A program made the position numbers and the translations under genes. Positions 17,331 to 25,937 of a stretch of DNA of 64,000 nt are shown here, one piece after another. Each line of letters begins with the position of its first letter. Within the stretch, counting starts at the first letter, position 1. Under the pieces are notes generated by a model. That model made no database searches. It had not been told where the DNA came from and saw only the letters and a program-made list of their open reading frames with translations. Origin of the DNA: Olivibacter sp036959255 (lineage in GTDB: Bacteria > Bacteroidota > Bacteroidia > Sphingobacteriales > Sphingobacteriaceae); contig NZ_JAWMTI010000003.1 in the NCBI RefSeq assembly GCF_036959255.1, forward strand, positions 372,001 to 436,000. The letters are read 5' to 3'.

Positions 17331-18069
17331 GAGCGGATGTGTTTTTAACTGCTCGCTCTGCTATGTCACGAGTATCACCTAAACGTAGTAATTTTCTTGT
17401 ATCGACTATGTTGACAATAAATAAAACAGTTACTACAAGTGCTGAAAACACATTAACGGTCCCAGCGTACATAACTTCTAGAACAAAAATTAAGCTGATG
17501 ATTACCCTAATTTCCGTTGGCCCTACCGTACCTGCATCGATCGTATATTTATCGGTAATCTTATAACGCAATTGTGCAATAATCATAGCCCATCCATACA
17601 GTGCTACGAAAAAATACGATAAGAGCTCAAAGCCTTCGCCCAAATAAATGATAAAACCAAGCCCCATAATAACGGTATTGATCCAATCCATTATAATATC
17701 CAGCGAGAATCCATACCATTTTCTAGGAATATTTCGGTAATACGCAATTCGGCCATCAAGTGAATCACCGAACCAATTAACAAACAAACCGATTACTCCT
17801 AAAACAAGATAGGAACGATCAAAGTAGCTTGCCAGCACAAAACCGAGCAAAACAATTACACCACCTAAGACGCCTATACAGGTAAGTATATTGGGGGTTA
17901 CAAACATGGGGATTTTTGTAACCAAATAAGAAATTGCACGTTGCTCAACGCTTCTTAAAAGATTCGTGCGCTTTCTATCTTTAAAAAGATTTTCCTTTTT
18001 CTTGCTTCCTTCTTGCTCTTGGCGATGCTTGCGCTCAAACATATCAAGAGCTGTTTTACTTTCTTTCAT
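17314..18069 (-). CDS. CDP-alcohol phosphatidyltransferase-family protein
   Basis: A 251-residue integral membrane enzyme with about six hydrophobic helices after a basic ~40-residue N-terminus. The CDP-alcohol transferase signature D-x2-D-G-x2-A-R-x8-G-x3-D-x3-D appears as DSLDGRIAYYR...GFSLDIIMD. All four aspartates are kept, but the Arg after Ala is Tyr. Relatives move a phospho-alcohol from a CDP carrier onto a lipid or inositol phosphate. It sits 76 bp after the fatty acid hydroxylase and overlaps gtrA, so a sphingolipid or phospholipid headgroup step is plausible; the substrate is not determined. Confidence 0.85.
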   Translation of the reverse strand: MKESKTALDMFERKHRQEQEGSKKKENLFKDRKRTNLLRSVEQRAISYLVTKIPMFVTPNILTCIGVLGGVIVLLGFVLASYFDRSYLVLGVIGLFVNWFGDSLDGRIAYYRNIPRKWYGFSLDIIMDWINTVIMGLGFIIYLGEGFELLSYFFVALYGWAMIIAQLRYKITDKYTIDAGTVGPTEIRVIISLIFVLEVMYAGTVNVFSALVVTVLFIVNIVDTRKLLRLGDTRDIAERAVKNTSAHVKEK

Positions 18070-18145
18070 AAGTTCATCTCAATCTCACAATAACTAGAGG
18101 TAAAATTGAACAATGCTTTGTACGGTTGCGAGAAAAGTTAGGTAA

Positions 18146-18778
18146 CTACTTTGCTCTTTTCTTCTTTTCGAAGTTAGAGCCGAAAATGAAATCCCATAAC
18201 GGAGAACTTACACCATATCCCTTGTCGGCATCTTGGTAATGATGCAGCATGTGATGTTGTTTAATTCTTTTCATTATGCCGCTTTTAAAATTGTAATGAT
18301 GCATGGCATAATGACCTATATCATAAAAAAGATATCCCACAATAAAACCTGGAAAAAATGCGGCCATTTGCACATCGTTCAAAAACAATTTAAACAAGAA
18401 ATATAAAGCTAAAGCAAGTGGAATACTCACAGAAGGCGGCATAACCAATCTTAGTTTATCCATTGGATAATCATGATGCACACCGTGAAATATGAAATGA
18501 AGTCTTTCCATGATCTTTCCCTTTGGAGGCAAGTGAAAAACAAAACGATGCATAACATATTCTGTGAATGTCCAAACAAACAAGCCGATAGCAAAATATC
18601 CCAGGTAAAATCCAATAGATACAGCATAAGTTGCAAATGACCTCCAAGAGAAATAGACTATAACTGGCACAAATAAGACCAAAGGCACCGTAAAATGCAC
18701 CTTTGTTAAAGGTTCAAGCAAGTTGCTCTTGAACATCCTTACTGATTCCTGCGAGTTAGATACATAATTCTTTGCCAT
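18146..18778 (-). CDS. fatty acid 2-hydroxylase (FA2H/Scs7-type, fatty acid hydroxylase superfamily)
   Basis: A 210-residue membrane di-iron hydroxylase. The histidine clusters come in order: YVMHRFVFH, FHGVHHDYPMDKLRLVMPP, GHYAMHHYN and HHMLHHYQDADKGYGVSSPLWD. The HGVHH-PMD-LRLVMPP block and closing GVSSPLWD are those of eukaryotic ceramide fatty-acyl 2-hydroxylases (FA2H, yeast Scs7), rather than of C4 sterol methyl oxidases. Sphingobacterium-type ceramides are known to carry 2-hydroxy acyl chains, so this is the likely enzyme. It lacks the N-terminal cytochrome b5 domain of Scs7, so electrons must come from another protein. It begins the run to DUF4833. Confidence 0.85.
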   Translation of the reverse strand: MAKNYVSNSQESVRMFKSNLLEPLTKVHFTVPLVLFVPVIVYFSWRSFATYAVSIGFYLGYFAIGLFVWTFTEYVMHRFVFHLPPKGKIMERLHFIFHGVHHDYPMDKLRLVMPPSVSIPLALALYFLFKLFLNDVQMAAFFPGFIVGYLFYDIGHYAMHHYNFKSGIMKRIKQHHMLHHYQDADKGYGVSSPLWDFIFGSNFEKKKRAK

Positions 18779-18867
18779 GATAATATGCTTGATAATATGA
18801 GCTTATCGATTTGCCCAATGAGCCGATAAGAATAGACAAAAATAAATAAAAAAGCGTCGTAAAACGA

Positions 18868-21444
18868 CTAAAAATCAAATTTAACCCGGGCTCTTATACC
18901 CCATTCAGAAACATTTGGGTTTTCCAAATAAGTAAATCTCCTTATTAAATCGACTCGAACCAATTTAAAAATATTAGCGATGCCTACACTTCCTTCAATA
19001 TAAGGTTTACTTCCCAAAGTATACGTAATCGGTAAGCCATTTTCATCCATTGAAAATTTATACACTGAATTGTTATAGTTCGGATTGTTTTCATTCCGCA
19101 AACCTCCCCACAATCCTTTGAAGCTCACGACCTCTCTCCACTTTAACCGTTTAAGTAATGGTATTTTATTAAAGATAAAACCGTTTAAATAATACTGTAC
19201 GTTAACCGCTGCATAATGGTCGCTTACAAATTCAAGGAAATTCATTAAATTGTATGAATTTAGCTGATATGCATAGGTTTGATTCGCTCGATGGATGGCA
19301 AGAAGTGGAAAAGGGATGTTCTCTCCATAAATATAACCACCTTCCAGCGTAATGTCAGAATAGCCAAATTGCGACAAATAAACTCGTTTGAAGATATTTG
19401 CACTAAAGTTATGGTAGTCATTGGTACTATTGAAAACATTCTTTAATCCCATGTTATAGCGCAACGTAAATATCGGATATTTATTAAATATCGGAATACG
19501 ATAGACTTTACCCTGATAGAATTGTTCATTCGGAGCATAGCGAAGTTCAACATTGACCTCCGATGAGGTTAATTCATTTACATTAAAAAGATTACCGTTG
19601 GCATCTTCCCGTTGATAAATCAATACACCTGCTGGACGTTGGCGCCAATGTGTAAAACCGACTTTATAGGAAAATCTACTTGGCAATTCATGTACATATT
19701 CAAACTTTGCTATGTCGTTATAAAGCCATCTATTATTATCACCGCGTTTAAAGGACAGTAAAAAGTTGTCTTCTTGAACAAACTGTAACTCTTGTCCAGG
19801 AATCTTCGTATCATGTTGATAACTTGCTTTCAGATAATGCAGGGGAAATGAATATACCGATTTATTATTTAGGGAATAAGTAGCGCTCAAAAAATATTTC
19901 CACTTTTTATCCCGAAAACCATAGGCTCCATACGTTTCGAAAAACATTCGCTTGCTAAGGTCCGTCGTGGTTCGTCCCCCCAAACGTAACCTGAACCCTT
20001 CAACTGGATTAAAACTATAAAAAGTGCTTGCAGGCCCCATTTCAAATTTACCAAAGGACTTATAGCCCGCTAGGAGTACAGTTCCCCAATCCATAAAGCG
20101 CCTAAAGGATTTAATCGTTTGAAGTGTATCAACGTTTTTATAAATTCCTACCTCACGCATTTCCAATGGCATATGCCTTACGCCTTTCCAATATTCTTCA
20201 GTTGTTTTCACTTCCGGATTATAAGCAATTTCCTCATCCGGTCCCTTATAGGTGCTGTCTGGTTGAGATTGCCCTATTAAATATTTCTGGAAAGAAACGG
20301 TTCGCTCACCTAATATCCCTCCTCCTTTATCACCCAAAGCAAACTCCATTGTAAGTGTACTTTTGCTTAGATGATATCGCCCATCGGGATTTTTACTATA
20401 CTCCAATTTCGCCTGCAAATCCCGCATAAAGTTCAGATTGATATCTTTGTTTACCGTAAGATAAGCATTCTGCACCGCATAATTTCCATCTAAAGTGATA
20501 AACAGTTTACCTTCGAATAACATATCTGCTTTGTTGCGCGGCACAAAACTTAATTCTATTAACCAGGGCTTTTCCGTTTTTACAGTATCGCTAATAAAGA
20601 ATTTATAAAAGGTAGGTGAATTATTAGCAATAGGACTTAAAAAAAGATTGGTCGTAATGGAGATATCATTATCATAAATGTTAATATCCTCATATAATCG
20701 GTGTAGATAATTACTTACACCATCATTATCTATGAAATGTGGATCAAATTCCGCTTTCTTATCAGCTAAAATATAACGTTTCTTTTTGTATGGATTTTTG
20801 CGAAAATAAATATTCGACAATTTTTCTTCCATATAAGCGGGAAGTACATTCTTACCGCCAATCGCATTAGAGTCCTGCTCCGAGAATAAAAACTGATAAT
20901 TTCTAAATATACGTTTCTCTTTAAATTTATCCGAAAGATTGCTCAACGCCATGGACAACTTGCTATATTCCTCAAATTGAACGAAATCATAATTTTCCAT
21001 TTGATTTTCTTTCTTATGAGCAATTACCTGTCTAATCAGTTCAACAGCAGGGTTGTTTTTGTTCCTGTATCGCCCCTTTTTACTGGTGACAACCACCTCA
21101 TTCAACATTTTAGCATCCACGGTCATCTGGACATTTACAACCTGGTCCTCGCCGGGTTTAATATCCTTTTCTACCGTGACGTAGCCTATATAAGCAAACC
21201 GCAGTTTCGAATAATTCCCGTCTATCTTAATACTAAAATGGCCTTCATCGTCAGCAGAAGTTCCAATAGTGGTTCCAGGTATTAAAATACTTACATAAGG
21301 AAGTGTTTCCTTCGTCCCGGCATCAGTTATCACTCCCCGAACAATCGTCGTCTGCGCTTCAACCTCTCGGCCAAGTAACGCGAAAAAAAACAATAAACAA
21401 AAACGGGTATATTTTTTGTGGATCTTTGCGATATTTACTTTCAC
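18868..21444 (-). CDS. DUF5686 outer-membrane protein with CarboxypepD_reg-like domain
   Basis: An 858-residue exported protein. A signal peptide ends near VEAQ, followed by a ~90-residue carboxypeptidase regulatory-like beta-sandwich (GVITDAGTKETLPYVSILIPGT, then LRFAYIGY). The remainder is a DUF5686 region whose last ~400 residues alternate aromatic and polar residues and end in RARVKFDF, as expected for an outer-membrane beta-barrel finishing in Phe. Its transport role is unknown. It lies between the spt-GNAT terminator and the hydroxylase gene (89 bp), so it may belong to the envelope lipid locus. Confidence 0.82.
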   Translation of the reverse strand: MKVNIAKIHKKYTRFCLLFFFALLGREVEAQTTIVRGVITDAGTKETLPYVSILIPGTTIGTSADDEGHFSIKIDGNYSKLRFAYIGYVTVEKDIKPGEDQVVNVQMTVDAKMLNEVVVTSKKGRYRNKNNPAVELIRQVIAHKKENQMENYDFVQFEEYSKLSMALSNLSDKFKEKRIFRNYQFLFSEQDSNAIGGKNVLPAYMEEKLSNIYFRKNPYKKKRYILADKKAEFDPHFIDNDGVSNYLHRLYEDINIYDNDISITTNLFLSPIANNSPTFYKFFISDTVKTEKPWLIELSFVPRNKADMLFEGKLFITLDGNYAVQNAYLTVNKDINLNFMRDLQAKLEYSKNPDGRYHLSKSTLTMEFALGDKGGGILGERTVSFQKYLIGQSQPDSTYKGPDEEIAYNPEVKTTEEYWKGVRHMPLEMREVGIYKNVDTLQTIKSFRRFMDWGTVLLAGYKSFGKFEMGPASTFYSFNPVEGFRLRLGGRTTTDLSKRMFFETYGAYGFRDKKWKYFLSATYSLNNKSVYSFPLHYLKASYQHDTKIPGQELQFVQEDNFLLSFKRGDNNRWLYNDIAKFEYVHELPSRFSYKVGFTHWRQRPAGVLIYQREDANGNLFNVNELTSSEVNVELRYAPNEQFYQGKVYRIPIFNKYPIFTLRYNMGLKNVFNSTNDYHNFSANIFKRVYLSQFGYSDITLEGGYIYGENIPFPLLAIHRANQTYAYQLNSYNLMNFLEFVSDHYAAVNVQYYLNGFIFNKIPLLKRLKWREVVSFKGLWGGLRNENNPNYNNSVYKFSMDENGLPITYTLGSKPYIEGSVGIANIFKLVRVDLIRRFTYLENPNVSEWGIRARVKFDF

Positions 21445-21574
21445 TTCTTAATTCAATTAGTTTAGATGTGTAACACCTAATTTACACTGCAAAATAAAGA
21501 ATTTCATTTAAGACTATTGTGGTCAAAAAGTCAAAAATCATAGCCTTCCTTACAGAGATTCACTCATTTAACAA

Positions 21575-21602
21575 GAAAAAAAGGCAATACTTCTTTGCCT
21601 TT
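21575..21602 (-). terminator. terminator closing the marR-spt-GNAT unit
   Basis: On the minus strand an 8-bp stem AAAGGCAA/TTGCCTTT with a 7-nt loop is followed by a T-rich tract. It lies 50 bp past the GNAT stop codon and before the DUF5686 start region, marking the end of the transcript that includes spt. Confidence 0.8.
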
Positions 21603-21652
21603 ACAAAACAAGAATATTTTCGGCAAAAGCAACGACTACCAAAGTATCTAAT

Positions 21653-22771
21653 TTAAATTGCCTTCTCAAACAAGCGATAGCGCTTATACTGTTGGCCATT
21701 TATTTGCTCAATGGCGTGATTCATTAGATAGTTATCTTCCAACATCCAAGAACATTCCGCATATTCAACGCGAGTACCTTCTGCGTTTTTTATCAATGTC
21801 CCATATAGACAAGCTTCAATCCCCATTTTTCGATAACCATCAATAACGCCTAACAATAAAACACGTACACCCGTCACCTTCTTTAATCCAAATAATAATT
21901 TAAAAATTCCTGTAGGTAAAAGTCTACCTCGTTTTATCTTAGCCAATATTTGGTTAATATCCGGAATTCCTAATGCAAATCCGACCATTTTATCGCCTTG
22001 TTCTGCAATAATACAGTATTTGGGGTCCAAAATAAGCGATAAATCTTTCGCCAAAAAATTGAACTCTTCATCTGTCATAGGCACGAAGCCTAAATTTTTA
22101 TCCCATGCGCTGTTGTACAGTTCTTTTATTTTCGGTATTTCTCGCTTTAGATTCTTTTTATCGATTCGGCGAATATTTATGTTGCTTCTTTTTAATCGAT
22201 GTTCTAATGCATCCAGTAGCCGAACAGATCGATCATTCAAATTACTCCGCACGACCAGATAAGCCAATAAATCCGTAAATTTCTTTAATCCGGCTGTTAC
22301 AAATAATTTTTCGTAATAGGGCATGTTATAGGGCATCATGGCTACAGGCGGTCGATCAAACCCTTGCACCAAGAGCCCACAGGAATCATTGGTTGACAAA
22401 TTAATCGGTCCGATTAATCGGTTGGCTCCTTGCTTTTTTAGCCAATCAATACTGTGGGATAACAGCGTATTGACAACCTCTTGATTATCTATTGCATCAA
22501 AAAAGCCAAAAAAACCATCATTCGCCTGTGTAAAAGCGTTGTGGTTGGTATTATAAATAGCAGCAATCCGTCCTACAATCTGCTCGCCCTCATAAGCCAA
22601 AAATAATTGGATGAAAGAATGATTATGGAAAGGATGTTTTCCGGGAGTGAGCATATCACGTTGAGCAATAAACAATTCCGGCACATAATTCTTATCATTC
22701 TTATATAAATCATGAGGAAAATCTATAAAGGATTTTAGCTGATTTTTAGACGAAACATTGACTACCTTCAT
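21653..22771 (-). CDS. GNAT-superfamily N-acyltransferase; candidate ceramide synthase
   Basis: A 372-residue protein with two GNAT-like lobes: VGRIAAIYN---H in the first, and PKIKELYNSAWDKNLGFVPM plus VTGVRVLLLGVIDGYRKMGI (acyl-CoA-site region) in the second. It starts 36 bp after spt with no hairpin between and is followed by a terminator, so it is co-transcribed with serine palmitoyltransferase. Ceramide synthase in Caulobacter (bCerS) is an acyl-CoA N-acyltransferase-like protein rather than a TLC-domain enzyme. That precedent, with this operon position, makes N-acylation of the long-chain base a reasonable inference. The paralog at the left window edge is not next to spt. Confidence 0.7.
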   Translation of the reverse strand: MKVVNVSSKNQLKSFIDFPHDLYKNDKNYVPELFIAQRDMLTPGKHPFHNHSFIQLFLAYEGEQIVGRIAAIYNTNHNAFTQANDGFFGFFDAIDNQEVVNTLLSHSIDWLKKQGANRLIGPINLSTNDSCGLLVQGFDRPPVAMMPYNMPYYEKLFVTAGLKKFTDLLAYLVVRSNLNDRSVRLLDALEHRLKRSNINIRRIDKKNLKREIPKIKELYNSAWDKNLGFVPMTDEEFNFLAKDLSLILDPKYCIIAEQGDKMVGFALGIPDINQILAKIKRGRLLPTGIFKLLFGLKKVTGVRVLLLGVIDGYRKMGIEACLYGTLIKNAEGTRVEYAECSWMLEDNYLMNHAIEQINGQQYKRYRLFEKAI

Positions 22772-22807
22772 GTAAAATAAATGCTATACCTATATTATTT
22801 TGAAGTT

Positions 22808-24013
22808 CTATGCTATTTTAACAAACTCGCTGGTTAAAGTTTCGCGATATGCCTTGGTTAACTTGTTGATTGCCTCGTCGATTTGGCTGAATGTATGAGA
22901 CGCCATTAATGAAAATCGAATCAAGGAATCCTGGGAGGCTACCGCAGGAGACACAACCGGATTCACAAAAACGCCTGTTTCTTGCAATTTTTTGGTTATT
23001 ATAAACGTAGCATCATTGTCACGGATATAAACAGGTAGAATAGGGCTTTCTGTTTTTCCCAAATCGAAGCCATTTTCCAACAATTGTCTTTTTGCATATT
23101 CGGTGTTCTTCCAAAGATTTTCAATATGTTCCGGCTCCGATTGGATGATTTCAAGAGCAGCTAAAACACTAGCTGCTGAGGCAGGTGTCATGCTAGCACT
23201 AAACATCAAAGAACGGGCCCGGTGCTTCAAATACTCGATCGTGTTTGCATCACTCGCTAAGAAACCGCCTAAAGAAGCCAACGATTTACTAAAAGTTCCC
23301 ATAATGACATCAACATCCCTCGTCAAACCAAAATGAGATGCTGTTCCAGCTCCCGCTTCACCAATTACACCTAAACCATGAGCGTCATCTACCATCACCG
23401 CTGCATCAAATTCTTTAGCAATAGCAATCAATTCGGGGAGTTTTACAAAATCACCTTCCATGCTAAACACACCGTCAACGGCAATTAATTTAACAGCCTC
23501 TTCGGGTAGTTGGCTTAATTTATTGCGTAAATCAGACATGTTATTGTGCTTATACTTAATAACCTTAGAGAAGGATAGACGACTACCATCTATAATAGAA
23601 GCGTGGTTACAATCGTCCAGAACCAGGTAATCGTTTCGTCCGGTTAAACAGGAAAGCGCACCGAGGTTTGCTTGGAAACCCGTGCTAAATAAAACAGCTC
23701 CCTCCTTGCCCACATAAGCAGCAAGTTTGGTCTCCAGTTCTTCATGAATATCGAGCGTTCCGTTCAAAAAACGTGAGCCAGCACAACCGGTGCCGTATTT
23801 TGCGGTAGCCCGTTGAGCAGCTTCAATAATTTTTGGATGGTTGGTTAACCCCAAATAAGAATTTGAGCCAAACATAAGTACCTTCTTTCCGTTGATGACG
23901 ACTTCTGTGTCCTGTCCAGACTCGATTGGCCTGAAATAAGGATAAAGGCCCTTCTCTTTTATCACCGCCGCATCTTTAAAATCTGCTATACGCTTGTCAA
24001 AATTTCTGCTCAT
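22808..24013 (-). CDS. spt: serine palmitoyltransferase
   Basis: Condenses L-serine with palmitoyl-CoA (or an iso-branched relative) to give 3-ketosphinganine, the first step of sphingolipid synthesis. The 401-residue protein is a soluble alpha-oxoamine synthase. The PLP lysine is Lys243 in GTFSKSLASLGG, with the PLP-stacking His137 in CNHASI and Asp210/His212 in VDDAHGLG. Signature stretches YFRPI-S-QDTEV, LMFGSNSYLGLT and ARSLMFSASMTPAS match the Sphingobacterium multivorum enzyme as I remember it. It is in one run with a MarR regulator (47 bp upstream) and the GNAT protein. Confidence 0.93.
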   Translation of the reverse strand: MSRNFDKRIADFKDAAVIKEKGLYPYFRPIESGQDTEVVINGKKVLMFGSNSYLGLTNHPKIIEAAQRATAKYGTGCAGSRFLNGTLDIHEELETKLAAYVGKEGAVLFSTGFQANLGALSCLTGRNDYLVLDDCNHASIIDGSRLSFSKVIKYKHNNMSDLRNKLSQLPEEAVKLIAVDGVFSMEGDFVKLPELIAIAKEFDAAVMVDDAHGLGVIGEAGAGTASHFGLTRDVDVIMGTFSKSLASLGGFLASDANTIEYLKHRARSLMFSASMTPASAASVLAALEIIQSEPEHIENLWKNTEYAKRQLLENGFDLGKTESPILPVYIRDNDATFIITKKLQETGVFVNPVVSPAVASQDSLIRFSLMASHTFSQIDEAINKLTKAYRETLTSEFVKIA

Positions 24014-24028
24014 TTAATTGAAAATTTA

Positions 24029-24042
24029 AAACCCGAGGGTTT
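24029..24042 (-). promoter_or_regulatory. small GC hairpin between marR and spt
   Basis: AAACCC and GGGTTT flank a 2-nt centre in the 47-bp marR-spt gap; on the minus strand it is followed by TTTAAATTTTC. It could act as a partial terminator that lowers spt relative to marR. The stem is only six pairs, so this is weak. Confidence 0.3.
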
Positions 24043-24060
24043 ATCTACTTTTTAACACAG

Positions 24061-24510
24061 TTATATTATATGTATATTCTGCAGGTTATTCCCAATCGAT
24101 TTTATTACCTGCATAAATCGGTCATGCTCCGGACTTTTCAAACTATTGAACAAAACTTTTTCCAGATTTACTATTTTATCCTTAATAAGCCTTGCTAAAG
24201 CACGCCCCTTAGGGGTAAGCATGACACAATTTTTTCTTTTATCAGCTACATCTGTAGTTACCCGAACCAAATCTTCTTTTTCCAAGTTGGATATAGTTCG
24301 AAGAACCGACGATTTATCTCTCCCGATCTCATCTGCAATTTGCTGCTGTGGAAGCCCCTCCTCCGGTATACTAAACAAAACAGGCAGCTGTTCTATTCTC
24401 ACTTCAATTCCTTGAGCCGATAAATATTGATTGGCTTTGTTTCGCAACAACTTGCTCAGGTTATCGAGATGGAATATGGCTAAATCATCATTATTTTTCA
24501 CCTGATTCAT
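24061..24510 (-). CDS. MarR-family transcriptional regulator
   Basis: A 149-residue winged-helix regulator. The recognition-helix region reads LPQQQIADEIGRDKSSVLRTISNLEKEDLV, followed by the beta-wing DVADKRKNCVMLTPKGRALA and a C-terminal dimerisation helix. MarR proteins respond to small aromatic or lipid ligands. It lies immediately upstream of spt in the same direction, so control of sphingolipid synthesis and of its own promoter is the likely role. Two ATNTCAACT boxes 22 bp apart upstream (24531-24561) may be its sites. Confidence 0.88.
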   Translation of the reverse strand: MNQVKNNDDLAIFHLDNLSKLLRNKANQYLSAQGIEVRIEQLPVLFSIPEEGLPQQQIADEIGRDKSSVLRTISNLEKEDLVRVTTDVADKRKNCVMLTPKGRALARLIKDKIVNLEKVLFNSLKSPEHDRFMQVIKSIGNNLQNIHII

Positions 24511-25005
24511 CTATTATAAAAATCGTTTGTATGTCAACTAATAACGCCACAAATATCAACTCAATATTAAATTTAAAAAAGGTACATATGTCGCCAAAAT
24601 TGGTCATTTTTTCTGTATAAATTAAATGCTTCTTCAAATCAAAAATATGAAAATTGCAGAAAAACGCATTCAAAACAAGATTAAATCAATATTTTACAGC
24701 TATTCGACCCATAGTAACACGTCTAAAATTCTGTATTCCGTTTTGCTGTAAGATTAGGTTTTATATATTGCTTTGTTAATATAAAATTAACAAAATCTTT
24801 GAAACCGTTTAAAAATTTCTTTTATGTCAACGAAATATTCTTTACAACGAACATAAAACGCTGGATTAGCCCCTTATTTTCAATCAATTAAACACAACAA
24901 TAAAGTTAAAGCCTAATATAAACAGTATAGTGATAGAAAAAAGTTATCAACAAAAATAATCGTTGCATCACCAACAAATTTTACATTAACATGAGTATTT
25001 CACTG
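24511..25005. other. AT-rich 495-bp intergenic region upstream of marR-spt
   Basis: No gene is visible on either strand. Near the marR start are two direct copies of ATNTCAACT, at 24531-24539 and 24553-24561, about two helical turns apart on one DNA face. A minus-strand TATTTTTG (24640-24647) with TTTG 23 nt upstream (24671-24674) is a marginal promoter. A 9-bp inverted repeat TTTGTTAAT/ATTAACAAA (24772-24794, 5-nt loop) lies in the middle. The region should hold the marR-spt promoter and the 3' end of the AraC transcript. Confidence 0.5.
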
Positions 25006-25896
25006 TTACGTAATTGTCCGTCGATAACTAGTTGGGCTGACATTGGTATATCTTTTAAAATACTTCCCAAAAAAGGACATATCACTGAAATTGAGAAAAT
25101 CAGCCACTTCTATGACCGTTAGAGAAGGTATACTTAGTAAACTTTTTGCTTCCATAATGACCATCTCAGCGATAATGGCGCTAGCAGTTTTGCCTGACAC
25201 ATCTTTTGTGACTTCGGAAAGGTACTTTGGTGTTATGAAAAGTTTTTTAGCATAAAAATCGACACTTCGCTCCTCCTTGAAATGATCGGCAACCAATTTT
25301 GTAAAGCGAAGCATAATATCCTCTTTCCGAGATACTTTCCTGTTTTTTTCTTTTATATATTTCCGATATAAAAAGGCGTATTCATACATAAAAGCTAAAA
25401 AGCTGTGTTTTACAACAGCGTCGTTCATATTTACATCTTCAACATGGTTCCGTAGGAGCATCACCTCTATAAGATTGTTCAACGTTTTGATCTCATGTAA
25501 TGCCAAATTATATAATGGCATGCCTGAAACTGATAAATCGTATACATCTTGATGAAATTCCCTAATATTTGCATTTACTAAAAACGATGATTTATACAAG
25601 ATAGCATAAAATTTACAATCGTCACTAATCGAAATCAACCGTTTAATCATATTAGGAGCAAATGCCAACAAATTATTTTTTTCTAAGCGAAAATGTTGCA
25701 AATTTAAGTTGATATCGATCGCACCTTCATGAACTATCAATACGGCAAAAAAATCGGATTTGAAAGGGTTAAAAATATCATAGGGTTCAAATTCCTTTGA
25801 ACTCAACAGACGCTTATTGATATGGAAAACGATAAACTCTCTTGAATCATCTTCAGAAAGATGGTGCGAAGTGATTTGAGGCAATTTCTTTTTCAT
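25006..25896 (-). CDS. AraC-family transcriptional regulator
   Basis: A 296-residue regulator. The N-terminal ~170 residues are a cupin-like sensor domain, and the C-terminal ~100 carry two HTH motifs, the second ending FSDMSFFGKYFKRYTNVSPTSYR, the usual AraC finish. It lies 41 bp after the LEA-type lipoprotein gene at the end of the glycosidase/ClC/lipoprotein run, so it may sense a carbohydrate or osmotic signal for that run. The ligand is unknown. Confidence 0.88.
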   Translation of the reverse strand: MKKKLPQITSHHLSEDDSREFIVFHINKRLLSSKEFEPYDIFNPFKSDFFAVLIVHEGAIDINLNLQHFRLEKNNLLAFAPNMIKRLISISDDCKFYAILYKSSFLVNANIREFHQDVYDLSVSGMPLYNLALHEIKTLNNLIEVMLLRNHVEDVNMNDAVVKHSFLAFMYEYAFLYRKYIKEKNRKVSRKEDIMLRFTKLVADHFKEERSVDFYAKKLFITPKYLSEVTKDVSGKTASAIIAEMVIMEAKSLLSIPSLTVIEVADFLNFSDMSFFGKYFKRYTNVSPTSYRRTIT

Positions 25897-25937
25897 ATGA
25901 TAGTATAACTTGAAGCCACGCTCGTGCTTCTTGTAAA

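Noticed and set aside
24772..24794. 9-bp inverted repeat TTTGTTAAT/ATTAACAAA as a terminator
   Set aside because: No T-tract on either strand and AT-only arms in an AT-rich gap; not a convincing terminator.
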